Positions 10,601 to 21,992 of a stretch of DNA of 64,000 nucleotides are shown here, one piece after another. The DNA comes from Dastarcus helophoroides (taxonomy: Eukaryota > Arthropoda > Insecta > Coleoptera > Bothrideridae). The stretch is taken from the NCBI GenBank assembly GCA_028583605.1, contig CM053326.1, forward strand, positions 1,358,350 through 1,422,349, read 5' to 3'. Every line of letters starts with the position of its first letter. Within the stretch, counting starts at the first letter, position 1. The position numbers and the translations under genes were made by a program. The notes beneath the pieces are model-generated. The model was given only the letters and a program-made list of their open reading frames with translations, was not told where the DNA came from and did not search any database.

Positions 10601-12060
10601 CATGATGTAAATTTGGGAAAAAGCTGAGCATTTGTCTGAAAAGTTAAAGTTTTTAATTGGAACGTAAAAAAATAAAATTTTGAAAAAATATCGAAATTTT
10701 CAAAATAATTGTAAAGTATTAAAAAAATTGCACGATTCGTGGACAACTTGAAATTTTAGAAAATAGTCGTAAATGTCAAAAAAAGTCAACATTATAAAAA
10801 ATGTCTGTTTAAAAAAATTGAAATTTTAAATATACTTGGTGTAAATTTGGGAAAAACTTGAGCATTTGTCTGAAAAGTTAGTTTTTAATTGGAACGTAAA
10901 AAAATAAAATTTTGAAAAAATATCGAAATTTTCAAATTAATTGTAAAGTATTAAAAAAATTGCATGATTCGTGGACAACTTGAAATTTTAGAAAATAATC
11001 GTAAATGTCAAAAAAAGTCAACATTAAAAAAATGTCTGTTTAAAAAAATCGAAATTTTAAATATACCTGGTGTAAATTTGGGAAAAAGTTGAGCATTTGT
11101 CTGAAAAGTTGAAGTTTTTAATTGGAACGTAAATAAATAAAATTTTGAAAAAATATCGAGATTTTCAAAATAATTGTTCAGTATTAAAAAAATTGTATGA
11201 TTCTTGGACAACTTGAAATTTTGGAAAATAGTCGTAAGTGTCAAAAAAAGTCAACATTAAAAAAAAGTCTGTTTAAAAAAATCGAAATTTTAAATATACT
11301 TGGTGTAAATTTGGGAAAAAGTTGAGTATTTGTCTGAAGAGTTAAAGTTTTTAATTGGAACGTAAAAAAACAAAATTTTGAAAAAATATCGAAATTTTCA
11401 AAATAATTGTTCAGTATTAAAAAAATTGTATGATTCGTGGACAACTTGAAATTTTGGAAAATAGTCGTGAATGTCAAAAAAAGTCAACATTATAAAAAAA
11501 TGTCTGTTTAAAAAAATCGAAATTTTAAATATACTTGGTGTAAATTTGGGAAAAACTTAAGCATTTGTCTGAAAAGTTAAAGTTTTTAATTGGAACGTAA
11601 AAAAACAAAATTTTGAAAAAATATCGAAATTTTCAAAATAATTGTAAAGTATTAAAAAAATTGCATGATTCGTGGAAAACTTGAAATTTTGGAAAATAGT
11701 CGTGAATGTCAAAAAAAGTCAACATTAAAAAAATGTCTGTTTAAAAAATCGAAATTTTAAGTATACATCGACATTTTAAAGAAAATTAAAATGTTCTAAA
11801 GACATTGAGAGTTTGCAAAAAAAAACGGAATTTTCAAAATAATTGTAAAGTATTAAAAAAATTGCATGATTCGTGGAAAACTTGAAATTTTGGAAAATAG
11901 TCGTGAATGTCAAAAGAAGTCAACATTATAAAAATATCTGTTTAAAAAATCGAAATTTTAAATATACATCGACATTTTAAAGAAAATTAAAATGTTCGAA
12001 AACCATTGAGAGTTTGCAAAAAAATCGGAATGTTGAAAATAAAGTGAAAATTTGAAAAAA
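10600..12060. repeat. Tandem array, ~233-bp unit
   Basis: GGTGTAAATTTGGGAAAAA recurs near 10838, 11069, 11302 and 11537, with a diverged first copy near 10607. Spacing is 231-235 bp. After about 11760 the units lose one half and gain a block with CATCGACATTTTAAAGAAAA, seen twice. Minus-strand open frames of 78 residues repeat with the unit and are not genes. Confidence 0.88.
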
Positions 12061-12680
12061 CTCGAAAATTTAAAAAAGGTCGACATTTTGAAAAACCTAT
12101 TTTTAAAAGATCACATATTTTAAAGGACAAAAGTTTTTAAAAAATCCAGATTTGTAAAAAAATTAATTTTTTGATAAGATCTTAATTTTGAAAAGACGAT
12201 ATTTTTGAATTTAAAAAATATGAATTTTCGGAAAAGTCGAAACTTAGAAATAGCTTGGGTTTCATAAAAAGTAGAAATTTTGAAAAAAGCTGATATTTTG
12301 AGGAATCAAAAGTCTTAAATAAGTCTGATTTTTAACAAGAAATCAAAATTTTGAAACATATTCGAAATTTTGAAAAATCATACAATCTTCCAAAATATTG
12401 TGTTTGTTGTAATCGTCAGAAAGGTTAAACTTTGCAAAAAAGTCAAAATGTTGAAAAAACTTAAAATTACAAATAATTCGAAATTTTCAATAAGTGGAAG
12501 TTTTGAAAAAATGGAGATTTCCAAAAAAATAAATATTTTGGAAAGATCTAAATTTTAAAAGGTCGATATTTTTGAATTTAAAAAAATAATACAAGTTTTC
12601 AGAAAAGTCGAAATTTAAAAGTAACTTAAGTTTTCATGAAAAGTAAAAATTTTAAGAAAAGCTGATATTTTGAGAAAAAA
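12060..12680. repeat. A-rich low-complexity spacer between arrays
   Basis: Diffuse repeats of AAAATTTTGAAAAA and GTCGAAATTT occur. A ~300-bp loose duplication is suggested by GATATTTTTGAATTTAAAAA, present near 12200 and 12563. No gene is seen. Confidence 0.5.
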
Positions 12681-13790
12681 TCAAAAGTCTAATTTTTGAC
12701 AAGAGATCGGAATTTCGAAATAAAGTTGAAATAAAAAAATTCAATCTTTCAAAAAATTTCATCTTTTCAAAAATTTTCGTTGTCAAGTTTTCGAAAAAAT
12801 CCGGAATATTCGAAAATTGAAATTTTAAAATGTGGTTTCGAAATTAGCATGGAACAGAATTAATAATACGTTTTAAAACTTAAACTTTCGTGTTGAGAAA
12901 AAATTAAAAGTCTTATTTTTGACAAGAGATCGGAATTTCGAAATAAAGCTGAAATAAAAAAAATCCAATCTTTCACAAAATGTCATCCTATCGAAAATTT
13001 TCATTGTCAAGTTTTCGAAAAAATCCGGAATATTCGAAAATTGAAATTTTAAAATGTGGTTTCGAAATTAGCATGGAACAGAATTAATAATGCGTTTTAA
13101 AACTTAAACTTTCGTGTTGAGAAAAAATCAAAAGTCTTATTTTTGACAAGAAATCGGAATTTCGAAATAAAGCTGAAATAAAAAAAATCCAATCTTTCAA
13201 AAAATTTCATCCTATCGAAAATTTTCATTGTCAAGTTTTCGAAAAAATCCGGAATATTCGAAAATTGAAATTTTAAAATGTGGTTTCGAAATTAGCATGG
13301 AACAGAATTAATAATGCGTTTTAAAACTTAAACTTTCGTGTTGAGAAAAAAACAAAAGTCTTATTTTTGAGAAGAGATCGGAATTTCGAATAAAGCTGAA
13401 ATAAAAAAAATCCAAACTTTCAAAAAATTTCATCTTATTAAAAATTTTCATTGTCAAGTTTTTGAAAAAATCCCGAATATTCGAAAATTGAAATTTTAAA
13501 AATGTGATTTCGAGATTAGCATGGAACAGAATTAATATGCGTTTTAAAATTTAAACTTTCCTGTTGAGAAAAAATCAAAAGTCTTATTTTTGACAAGAGA
13601 TCGGAATTTCGAATAAAGCTGAAATAAAAAAAATTCAAACTTTCAAAAAATTTCATCTTATTAAAAATTTTCATTGTCAAGTTTTTGAAAAAATCCCGAA
13701 TATTCGAAAATTGAAATTTTAAAATGTGGTTTCGAGATTAGCATGGAACAGAATTAATAATGCGTTTTAAAACTTTCGTGTAAATAATCT
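12680..13790. repeat. Tandem array, 224-bp unit, five copies
   Basis: GCATGGAACAGAATTAATA occurs at 12847, 13071, 13295, 13519 and 13741, a spacing of 222-224 bp. Units share GAAAAAATCCGGAATATTCG and TCGGAATTTCGAAATAAAGC. The tight spacing indicates recent amplification. Confidence 0.92.
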
Positions 13791-14575
13791 ACGAAAAAAA
13801 ATGTCAGACCGATTTTAACAATTTAATATCAAAATGAAAATAGTTCAATTTGCATTTTATAGTCTAAAACTATTTGTAATGAATCTACTAAAAAAGTAAT
13901 AATGAAATACGTATTTGGCTAATTTTAACAATTTAGTTCCTAAGCGGGGATAGTAAAAGTTTCTATATTGCACAAAAAAAAATTAGAAAATCGTTTCATA
14001 ATCCAAAATTTTGTGAAGAATATATGAAAGAAATTACTTAATACTTAATTAGTTGATTTTGAAAAATTACGCTGAAAGGGAGGTGAAAAAGGGGATTTAA
14101 TTCAATATTGAAAAAAAAATTCTTTCATAAATCAAAAATTGCCTAGATTTTTAGAAACAAGTTTGGTTTAATTTTTATATTTTCAATTATCACAGGTAAT
14201 AAATTTCATGTTTCTGATCTCAGAAATGATGGCTTCTTCAAGATTTGTTTATTTCTAACAAGATTCTACAGATGGCATCCCATGAAAAATAAGACGCCTC
14301 GCAGAAATGTTTCCCTTTTTATAAATATGGTCTCCATCAAATTAGAGGTCGAACTCTGGTCTATTTCGTTCAATTTTTCTGGTTCTGATTTTATAAGCTG
14401 GGTTGCTTGAAGTGTTATACATTGAAAGTAAATTAAAGTTTCAAAAAAAGCTTATTGCACGTTAATACAACATTTGTTATTTACTTTTACATACTTTTAC
14501 CTAAACACAAGCGCTATGCAGTCAAGGTATATCCCTAATTCCACCTCTAAAAACGTAGTAAAGTTAAAAATGTGT
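13791..14575. other. Unassigned AT-rich sequence
   Basis: Nothing recognisable is seen beyond AT-rich single-copy sequence. Confidence 0.45.
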
Positions 14576-14577
14576 GA

Positions 14578-14655
14578 ATCAGCGACTGGGAGTCGAACCC
14601 AGGAACCTTCACGTTATAGGCAGACTTCCTAAACCACCTTTACTCTCAACTCTAC
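14578..14655 (-). tRNA. tRNA-like sequence (pseudo-tRNA or SINE head)
   Basis: On the minus strand, CTGGGTTCGACTCCCAG forms a complete T arm containing a B-box (GGTTCGACTCC). Upstream, TGGTTTAGGA resembles an A-box. The acceptor and anticodon stems do not pair properly, so this is not a working tRNA. A decayed tRNA or a tRNA-derived SINE promoter are the two readings. Confidence 0.45.
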
Positions 14656-15945
14656 TCATTCACTTCACATACCGTGCTCTCGGTATCTGCAATCAGTAGG
14701 TACAATTTGTCATAATTGTATGTTAACTTCTAGAAATTCCCAAATGATGAAAAACAACACATTTGACAAAGTGTTACAAAAAGTGTTATATACTCAAAAA
14801 TACTAAAACAAAATATTACTCTGAATAAAAATACAACAGAACGACATTGTCCATCCAGACGAAGCCGGAACAGATTGCTAGCCAATAAATAGTTATAGAT
14901 ATGAAAGCATTACAAATTTTTTAAATTTAACGGAATCATCTGTTTATTGTTAAACTTAAAAATTTAATTATATGATAATAAATTAAGTTTCAACGTTTCT
15001 GATGCTGCCATTGTTTGTGTCTCACAAATTAATTCTAAAGTAGCAGCAGATGCATCGGAAAATGCGTTAAGAACCTAAAATAAAACTCACGTATCTTTTA
15101 CAGCAACGTTATTAAGGCTTCCTGAGTAAAATAAATGCCCCTCTGATCATAAAAGTTAAATCTCATTAAACCGTGGAAAAGAACCATAAGAGATAAAGCA
15201 TGTTATGGGTTTTAAAAAGACAAATGATAAGAACTAGGAATCTGGCAAAGGCAAATGGACTAATTGCGTCAGTCTCGGGTTTTTGAATCAATGTTGTATA
15301 CTCTCTACCAGTTTTGGAAAAGACCACCGCTAATGGACCCGGTACCGCAAAATACATTAAATTAACGATTACAACTCTAGCTTAGCTTGTCTTAATCAAA
15401 CAACATGGAGAAAGTCAAATGGCATAAAATTCAGAAAAACAGAGACAGACTGCTATACCCGAATCTTACCTGCATTTTATCGATACCTACTTGACTGGAC
15501 ATTTTTTAAGAGCAAATACCTGTCCTGTTATGTTTAAAATGTTGCGCACATGAATCATTAAAATGTGCACGGTATCTGCTATATTTTAATAATATTAATC
15601 TCAATCATTTACGTTTACAATTGATGCAAATTAATCTTTACATAATTGATGTGGCCGTTTTTTCAAATACTTTCAAGTATTATGTAATCAATGGCTTGTC
15701 ACAAGCCGGCAGTTTCAGAAACGTGGAGTTGCAGTTCCAGAAACCTGAAAAGATTCTAGTTTCAGATGCAGACCACGAATTCAAGATGCAGAATACGAAG
15801 GGGAATTAAAAATTTATAGTCTAAAATAGAAGCAAACAAAATTTGAAAGCTAAAATATTTCATTATTAAACACATTCTTCTTTTAATTTCGTGAATCGTA
15901 AACACTTTATTTCAAACTTATTTCGAAACCCTACGATTATGATTC
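14656..15945. other. Unassigned sequence
   Basis: This is AT-rich without clear repeats. Frames of about 60 residues at 15166-15357 (-) and 15621-15809 (+) show no recognisable domain and are probably chance. Confidence 0.4.
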
Positions 15946-15949
15946 ACTT

Positions 15950-16095
15950 AACTATTAGACTATCTAACTATTTGACTAATTAACTGACCAATTAACTCAC
16001 AAACCAAGGGAAAGACGGCCGCGTATTTATACCATTCCGGTTTTCTAGAACGGATCTCCGTACATATAAGATTATCGCTTGCGGAAACATCCGGA
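15950..16095 (-). mobile_element. L1 LTR fragment, reverse orientation
   Basis: On the minus strand it carries TTCTAGAA (16043-16050), a TATAAATA-type box within 16021-16033, and downstream CGGCCGTCTTTCCCTTGG. This is the promoter portion of the L1 LTR, most like the copy at 33593-33758. Both termini are missing. Confidence 0.65.
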
Positions 16096-16109
16096 ATTTT
16101 ACCCAAAAC

Positions 16110-16800
16110 TCCCAACATTTTCCAGAATTACAAATTTTTCGCAAATTTTGGAATTTTTCCTAAAATTTGAAATTTTTTCTAAAATTTCGAATTTTTACCA
16201 AAATTTCGAATTTTTTCCAAAATTTTGAACTTTTATCTTAATTTTGAATTTTCATCAAAATTTCAATTTTTTCCCATAATTTCGGATGTTACCTAAATTT
16301 TCGAATTTTTCCGAAAATTTCAAATTTTTTTCGTTACTGAATTTTTTCCAAAATTTCTCATTTTCCCCAAAAATTCGATTTTTTTTATCAAAATTTCGAG
16401 ATATTTCCCAAAATCTTGATTTTTTTCAAAATTTTTCCATTTTATTTCTCAAACTTTAACAAAAACTACACTTTTCCGAAATTTATGCTTTCCCCAAAAT
16501 TTCGTTTGTTTCAAATTTTCAACTTTTTTGCTAAAATTTTGTCGTAAGTTTATTAATTTTTTTCTCAAAATTTTGACCTTTTTCCAAAGATCGATATTAT
16601 TTCAAAAATTTCCATTTTCTTTCACAATTTTTCCTTAAAATTTCGAATTTTACTCAAAACTCCCAATATTTCCCAAAATTTGGAATTTTTCCTAAAATTT
16701 TGAATTTTTATCTTAATTTTGAATTTTTACCAGTTTCAAATTTTTTCTAATATTTCGGATTTCTCAAAATATTCAATTTTTGTCCAAATTTGAACATGTG
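16110..16800. repeat. T-rich low-complexity tract
   Basis: Loose ~18-20-bp repeats of TTTTTCCAAAATTTCGAA and variants. No gene is seen. Confidence 0.7.
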
Positions 16801-16885
16801 ATTTATGTGCAGAGTCATTATCCTGCAAAAACGAAACACGTTTGGACAGCTGGCCGCGTCTTTTTTTCTTAATTTTTTCTCTTAA

Positions 16886-17319
16886 CCTGGAATGAAAACA
16901 TACTGGTTTTCCAAAGTCTAAGATGTTCCCTGTTCAAAGATCTGCCGAAAAAGTTTTTTGGGATTCCCATGGAGTTTTGGTGGAACGGAGTGGTCCTTGG
17001 TTATCTTCAAAAATTGAAATACAAATCTTGTCCCCTGAAACCAAGAAAGATTAAAAAACACAACATAAGGCTTTTCGATAGCCAAGCTATCATCTTCAGT
17101 ATCTCTCGGAAGATGATAGCTTGCCTATCGAAACGCCCTATGTTGTGTTTTTTAATCTTGCTTGGTTTCAGGGGACACAATTTGTATTTCAATTTTTGAA
17201 GATAACCAAGGACCATTCCGTTCCACCAAAACTCCATGGGAATCCCAAAAAACTTTTCCGGCAGATCTTTGAACATGAAACATCTTAGATTTTGAAAAAC
17301 TAGTATATCTTCATTCCAT
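16886..17319. mobile_element. Long PalA palindrome, the largest copy
   Basis: The two halves are near-perfect reverse complements over about 210 bp each, centred near 17103. From the outside in they read: GGAATGAA..., AGATCTGCCGAAAAAG, CATGGAGTTTTGGTGGAACG, TGGTCCTTGGTTATCTTCAA, TTGTCCCCTGAAACC, CACAACATAAGGC, TTTCGATAGCCAAGC. Other PalA copies start only at the GGTGGAACGG part, so this copy has longer arms. The 172-residue minus frame and 76-residue plus frame here are products of the palindrome, not genes. Confidence 0.85.
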
Positions 17320-17599
17320 CGATTGCTGTTTTGTTGCTGGGTCATAGAACTGTACCCAAGTTTCATCTTTTTGTTGTATGTTGAACGTATCAACGAATTT
17401 GAACAAAACATCATTCTGGAATCTGTATGAACTCTTAGAAGCTGTGCAAGCTGATTAAGTTTTGTTATGTTTATCCAAACCATTTTTAATTTTTGAGGCA
17501 CCTTAAACCCTCCGGGGCAACCCACCCTGGAAATACTTTTTGGGAAACACTGGATTAAGATAATGAAAGTATTAAAAACGGATTTAAGAATTTATCTAA

Positions 17600-18200
17600 T
17601 TTTGAATTTCTTGTAAGACTTTCTTTATTCAATAATGTTGCAATTAAAGCTCCTGAGCTAAGAAAGCTTAGTGAGTGTAGTGAGCAAGTTTCTGCGATTT
17701 CAGCGTTATTTGAAATTATCAAAGAAGCGAAGGAACGGTGTTTCGCAGATTTGCAAGTCTGGATTCTGGCCGCGCTTGCGGGGCAAGAATGCAGGCTAAT
17801 GTGCTTTCGGTGTACTGCTATCTTTTGATGCAGATACTGGTGTGCAATCTAGTTATGAAGCGCAAACCGCCCAACTTAAGCAAGCCGGTGCACGGGAGCT
17901 CATCATCTCTCCGCCCCACCATGCCTGTTCCCACGTTCATCGCGATTCCTTTTCTTATTCACGAGTTTTTACGCCATTTGTTTACCCGGTTCTTTCGGCG
18001 AGAACGTACACTATTTAACATCGAGTAAGTCGATGGGGTTGCTCTTTGGATAACGACGTACATTTTCATCAAAACGTCACTTTCAGACCAAAGCAGCGTG
18101 GAAGAAAACATCTTCCATTTATGCCGAAAAGCCTTTCGTAACATGCTTTTCAAGAAGCTGTGTATAATGGTCAAAATGATGTTTATATGAGATGTTCGGT
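17600..18200 (+). other. Unrecognised, possibly decayed coding sequence
   Basis: Base composition is clearly less AT-rich than the surroundings. One frame around 17636-17812 reads without a stop and is protein-like (AAALAGQECRLMCF is not attributable), and another covers 17738-18028. Stops and frame changes break it. Lying directly before LINE-A remnants, it may belong to a transposon, but I recognise no domain. Confidence 0.3.
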
Positions 18201-18289
18201 ATCTAGTTAACCTAGATGGGTTCTATGGACAAAATTTTGCGATACCACAGCAACGAACAATAAAGTATTAGAAGTATCAGTGAAAGTTT

Positions 18290-18780
18290 CACGTCAAAAA
18301 GTCGAACCAGTTTTACGCCGTTAAATTTGTTAGAAAAAGTATGTTGATCGAAATTGTGAATGCGAGCACTAACTTCTTTCGGGGGGACGATCATGTGCGC
18401 GCCACTGCCAAATCCTCCTCTCAGAAGCTAGGCTATCCTTTTAGAGCTAAAAAGTACTTCACATCCAGAGACTAATTCACATCTCATCAGCTACTCACAC
18501 TATACAAAACTCAAGTTAGACCAACAGTGAAAATACTGTTCTCATGTTTGGAGTTCAGCGCCAAAGCACACTTTCGCTTTATTGGATGCATTTCAAAGAA
18601 GAGCGATTCGTCTAATTGATGACTAGAGTTTGACAGATTCTCTAGAAACACTAGAGCACAAGCGGATCGTTGGTGACTTGTCTCTTTTCTACAAGTACTA
18701 TTATGGAAGGTGCTCGCCGTAACTAAAAGGATTGATCCCCCCAAAGGCAAGATTTTTGAGGCATACAAGACACTCGGAGA
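18290..18780 (+). pseudogene. LINE-A reverse transcriptase C-terminal fragment, copy 1
   Basis: Pieces of frame match the LINE-A copy on the minus strand at 29290-30118. They include a VNASTNF-like segment, DDHxRA, SQKLG, FRAKKYFTS and the DSLETLEHKRxVGDLSLFYKYY-type region, spread over shifted frames. It is broken by frameshifts and stops. The copy runs straight into the polypurine microsatellite near 18780. Confidence 0.65.
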
Positions 18781-20225
18781 CAAGACTCGGAGAAGAAGAA
18801 GGAGGAAAAGGAGAAGAAGAAGGAGAAGAAGAGAAAGAAGAAAGAGAAGAAGAGGAAGAAGAAGGTGAAGAAGGAGAAGGAGAAGAAGAAGGAGAAGAAG
18901 GAGAAGAAGGGGGAGAAGAAGAAGAAGGAGAAGAAGAAGAAGAAGAAGAAGAAGAAGAGAAGAAGGAGAAGAAGGAGAAGAAGGAGAAGAAGGAGAAGAA
19001 GGAGAAGAAGGAGAAGAATGAGAAGAAGGAGAAGAAGGAGAAGAAGGAGAAGAAGGAGAAGAATGAGAAGAAGGAGAAGAAGGAGAAAAAAAGGAGAAGA
19101 AGGAGAAGAAGGAGAAAAGAAAAGGAGAAGAAGGAGAAGAAGGAGAAGAAGAAGAAGGAGAAGAAGGAGAAGAAGGAGAAGAAGGAGAAGAAGAAGAAGG
19201 AGAAGAAGAAGAAGAAGAAGAAGGAGAAGAGAGAATGAGAAGAATAAAAAGAAGAAGGAGAAGAAGAAGAAGAAGAAGAAGAAGGAGAAGAAGAGTGAGA
19301 AGAAGAAGAAGGAGAAGAAGAAGAGAAGAAGAGAAGAAGGAGAAGAGGAAAAGAAGGAGAAGAAGGAAGAAGAAAAGAGAAGAAGGAAGAAGAAGAGGAG
19401 AAGAAGAAGAAGAAAAAGAAGGAGAAGAAGGAGAAAAAGAGAGAAGAAGGAGGAGAAGAAGAAGGAGAAGAAGGAGAGAAGAAGAAGAAGGAGAGAAGAA
19501 GGAGAAGAAGAAGGAGAAGAAGAAGGAGAAGAAGAAGGAGAAAAGAAGGAGAAGAAGAAGGAGAAGAAGAAGAAGGAGAAGAGAAGAAGGAGAAGAGAAG
19601 GAAAGAAGGAGAGAAGAAGAAGGAGAGAAGAGAAGAAGGAGAAGAAGAAGGAGGAAGAAGAGAAGAGGAGAAGAAGGAGAAGGAGAAGAAGGAGAAGAAG
19701 GAGAAGAAGAAAGGAGAAGAAGAAGGAGAAGAAGAAGGAGAAAAGAAGGAGAAGAAGAAGGAGAGAAGAAGGAGAAGAAGAAGGAGAAGAAGAAGGAGAA
19801 GAAGGAAAAGAAGAAGGAGAAGAAGAATGAGAAGAAGAGGAAGAAGAAGGAGAAGAAGGAGAAGCAGGAAAGAGGAGAAGGAGAAGAAGGAGAAAAGAAA
19901 AGAAGAAGAAGAAGAAGGAGAAGAAGAAGGAGAAGAGGAAGGAGAAGAAGGAGACGAAAATGAGAAGAAGAGAAGAAAGAGAAGAAGAAGAAGGAGAAGA
20001 ATGAGAAGAAGAGAAGAAGGAGAAGAAGGAGAAGAAGGAAAAGAAGGAGAAGAAGGAAAAGAAGGAAAGAAGGAGAAGAAGGAGAAGAAGGAGAAGAAGG
20101 AGAAGAAGGAGAAGAAAGGAGAAGAAGGAGAGAAGGAGACGAAAGAGAAGAAGGAGAAGAATGAGAAGAAAGAGAAGAAGGAGGAAAAGGAGAAGAAGAA
20201 AAAGAAGAAGAAGAAAAAGAAGAAT
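18780..20225. repeat. 1.45-kb polypurine microsatellite, (GAAGAAGGA)n type
   Basis: The + strand is almost purely A and G, built of GAAGAAGGA/GAGAAGAAG units with small shifts. Rare T residues occur as ATG within AATGAGAAG. All three frames stay open for long runs (E/K-rich or R-rich), which explains the long apparent proteins; none is a gene. It is bounded on both sides by LINE-A coding fragments. Confidence 0.95.
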
Positions 20226-20760
20226 TTGTATTACAGACGGTATCAGCTGCGGAAACTGAAAAAGTTTTGAATCGACTTAAATTAGAGGCTTATGGAACTG
20301 ATAACATCAACATAAAAATGAGGAAATTGGTTTGGCCACACTTGCTTAGACATGTTCACTCATATTACAAATTTTTCCATTGTCAATGGAATAGTATCAG
20401 ATGCATGGAAAAAGTCCCACCGGATGCACGAAAAAAATCTTTTATTATTCCTGTACCTAAAAAATCTAAAGTCGAGAAGTTGTCTGAGTTACATCCTATT
20501 AGTATCTTGCCTTCTATGGCAAAAATAACTTGTTTTTAACCAACTACTTGCACATATTGAAAGTTATGGTGTTTTGTCACCCATCCAGTCTGGTTTAGTA
20601 CTGCTGCTGCCCTAATCAAGGTTACTAACATTGCCATAACATTGATCAATCACAAGTGACATATTTAGTGCTACTTGACTTCCGCAAAGCATTTGGTGTG
20701 ATCAACCAGCAGCTTCTCCTGGAAAACTATAATATTATGGATGTAGTTTTTTTCTAATCT
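20226..20760 (+). pseudogene. LINE-A reverse transcriptase, N-terminal fingers/palm fragment
   Basis: The conceptual product contains SAAETEKVLNRL, EAYGTDNINIKM, IIPVPKKSKVEKLSELHPIS and ILPSMAKI. These are typical of the start of non-LTR reverse transcriptases (K...RPIS/LP.. block). After a frameshift, LVLLDFRKAFGVINQQLL corresponds to motif A. Several stops show it is dead. It continues, after an ~840-bp interruption, at 21604. Confidence 0.8.
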
Positions 20761-21064
20761 ATTTAAAGACACCACTCCTTGTGGCGAGTTGGGTTTGCAC
20801 CAACTAAAAAAAAACCCGTTTCTTTACAATCCATTTTGGTTCTGCTTTAGGGCAGATCTTCAAAAGTGGTAGTTGCCTGCCTCTCCTCTCGTTGCTTCGT
20901 CTCCATTATTGCCCTCGACATCTTTTTAATGCGATCCAGCCTCTGCTGCTGGACATTAGTTGTTCACTGTCAACGCTCTACCTAGTACACTACATGCCAC
21001 GTGCTTCTCCATTTCCCATTTTGGGCATGCTCTACTGTGTCCGTGTTTGGGCAACATCTACATC

Positions 21065-21357
21065 CTATAATGCACAGACCAATAAGTTTGAACACTTATT
21101 AGATTCGAAGTTTGGAAACTAAATACCGGTATCGATCTTGTTAGATCTCGTCAGTTTGGTATATCCAACTCGAATGCTAACAAATGTTCCGACAAGTAAG
21201 TACTAAAACATTCACAGGCGGAACATCGGTCGGAACATTTGTTAGCATTCGAGTTGGATATACCAAACTGACCAGATCTAACAAGATCGAAACCGGTATT
21301 TGGTTTCCAAACTTCGAATCTAATAAATGTTCAAACCTATTGGTCTGTGCATTATAG
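21065..21357. repeat. Inverted repeat with 129-bp arms
   Basis: Arms 21065-21193 and 21229-21357 are near-perfect reverse complements with a 35-bp spacer. Arm landmarks are TGCACAGACCAATA, GGTATATCCAACTCGAATGC and AACAAATGTTCCGAC. The short minus-strand frames here derive from the repeat. Confidence 0.88.
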
Positions 21358-21384
21358 AATCTTTGTCTTCTGGGAACTCTCCTA

Positions 21385-21505
21385 GAGAGCAACCGCTTCG
21401 CTAGGTGGCAGTGTTTCAACTGTTGGTAGTTCAGCTACCTATGATTCACTTTACACGCCGCCTGGAGGGCTGCATGAATTTGTAGTCTAGGTTGCATTCT
21501 TTTTG
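21385..21505 (+). repeat. Dispersed repeat shared with 4550-4665
   Basis: Contains GGTAGTTCAGCTACC, ATGATTCACTT and GAGGGCTGCATGAATT, the reverse complement of the 4.6-kb copy with moderate divergence. Confidence 0.55.
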
Positions 21506-21603
21506 CATACAACATCTACATTGTTCACTTTCGGTTTTCCCCATCCTTTTTGCATAACTTCTAAAACGCCCATGTCCAGTATCTGCGTCGTAAAGTAGTC
21601 CAC

Positions 21604-21980
21604 TTGACGATATTTACACTTCATCCAGAATCTTATACTAAGAATACATCACACTACTGGGCCACTGAGGTGTTCTCTTCCTATCGCCTTTGCCATTCAT
21701 CCATGATTTCCTATCTGGATCGATGTAGTAATCTTATCATTAAATGGTTTACTAGTTATTTTATAAATAGGCAACAAGCTCAAACTCAACAAGGAAACAT
21801 CAAAGTTTCTTAATATCTCTCATGGCGTACCCCAGGGAAGTGTTCTAGGACCCTTACTGTTCGCTCTCTTTACTGCCGAACTTCCCTCTTTTCTCGTACA
21901 TGATTGTCAAATTCATATAGTATGCAGATGACGCCCAGATGTATATGGCTAGCAAGCCACTAAACGTCAATTATACAGAA
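21604..21980 (+). pseudogene. LINE-A reverse transcriptase, motifs B and C
   Basis: Frames read WFTSYFINRQQAQTQQGN, then (shifted) ISHGVPQGSVLGPLLFALF, the classical motif B, and then YADDAQMYMAS, the catalytic YADD of motif C. Frameshifts separate the parts. It is the continuation of the fragment ending near 20760. Confidence 0.8.
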
Positions 21981-21992
21981 AATTAATAATAA

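Larger units (their letters stand above)
20765..21600. other. ~840-bp insertion splitting LINE-A
   Basis: LINE-A motif A lies before and motifs B and C after this block. The insert holds a strong inverted repeat (21065-21357) and the dispersed repeat shared with 4550-4665. No transposase was recognised, and the exact edges and target duplication are not evident. Confidence 0.5.

Noticed and set aside
14578..14655. Functional tRNA gene
   Set aside because: The acceptor and anticodon stems do not pair; only the T arm is sound.
17007..17525. 172-residue minus-strand frame
   Set aside because: It runs through the PalA palindrome and its flank; a similar but shorter frame appears on the other strand because of the mirror symmetry. 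No domain.
18780..20225. Telomeric or centromeric simple repeat
   Set aside because: The unit is GAAGAAGGA, not an insect telomere motif such as TTAGG, and it is only 1.45 kb long between LINE pieces.
18732..20270. Long plus-strand open frames rich in R, K and E (up to 321 residues)
   Set aside because: They are the three frames of a (GAAGAAGGA)n microsatellite; the unit has no stop in any frame, and each frame loses meaning outside the repeat except for LINE-A codons at the edges.
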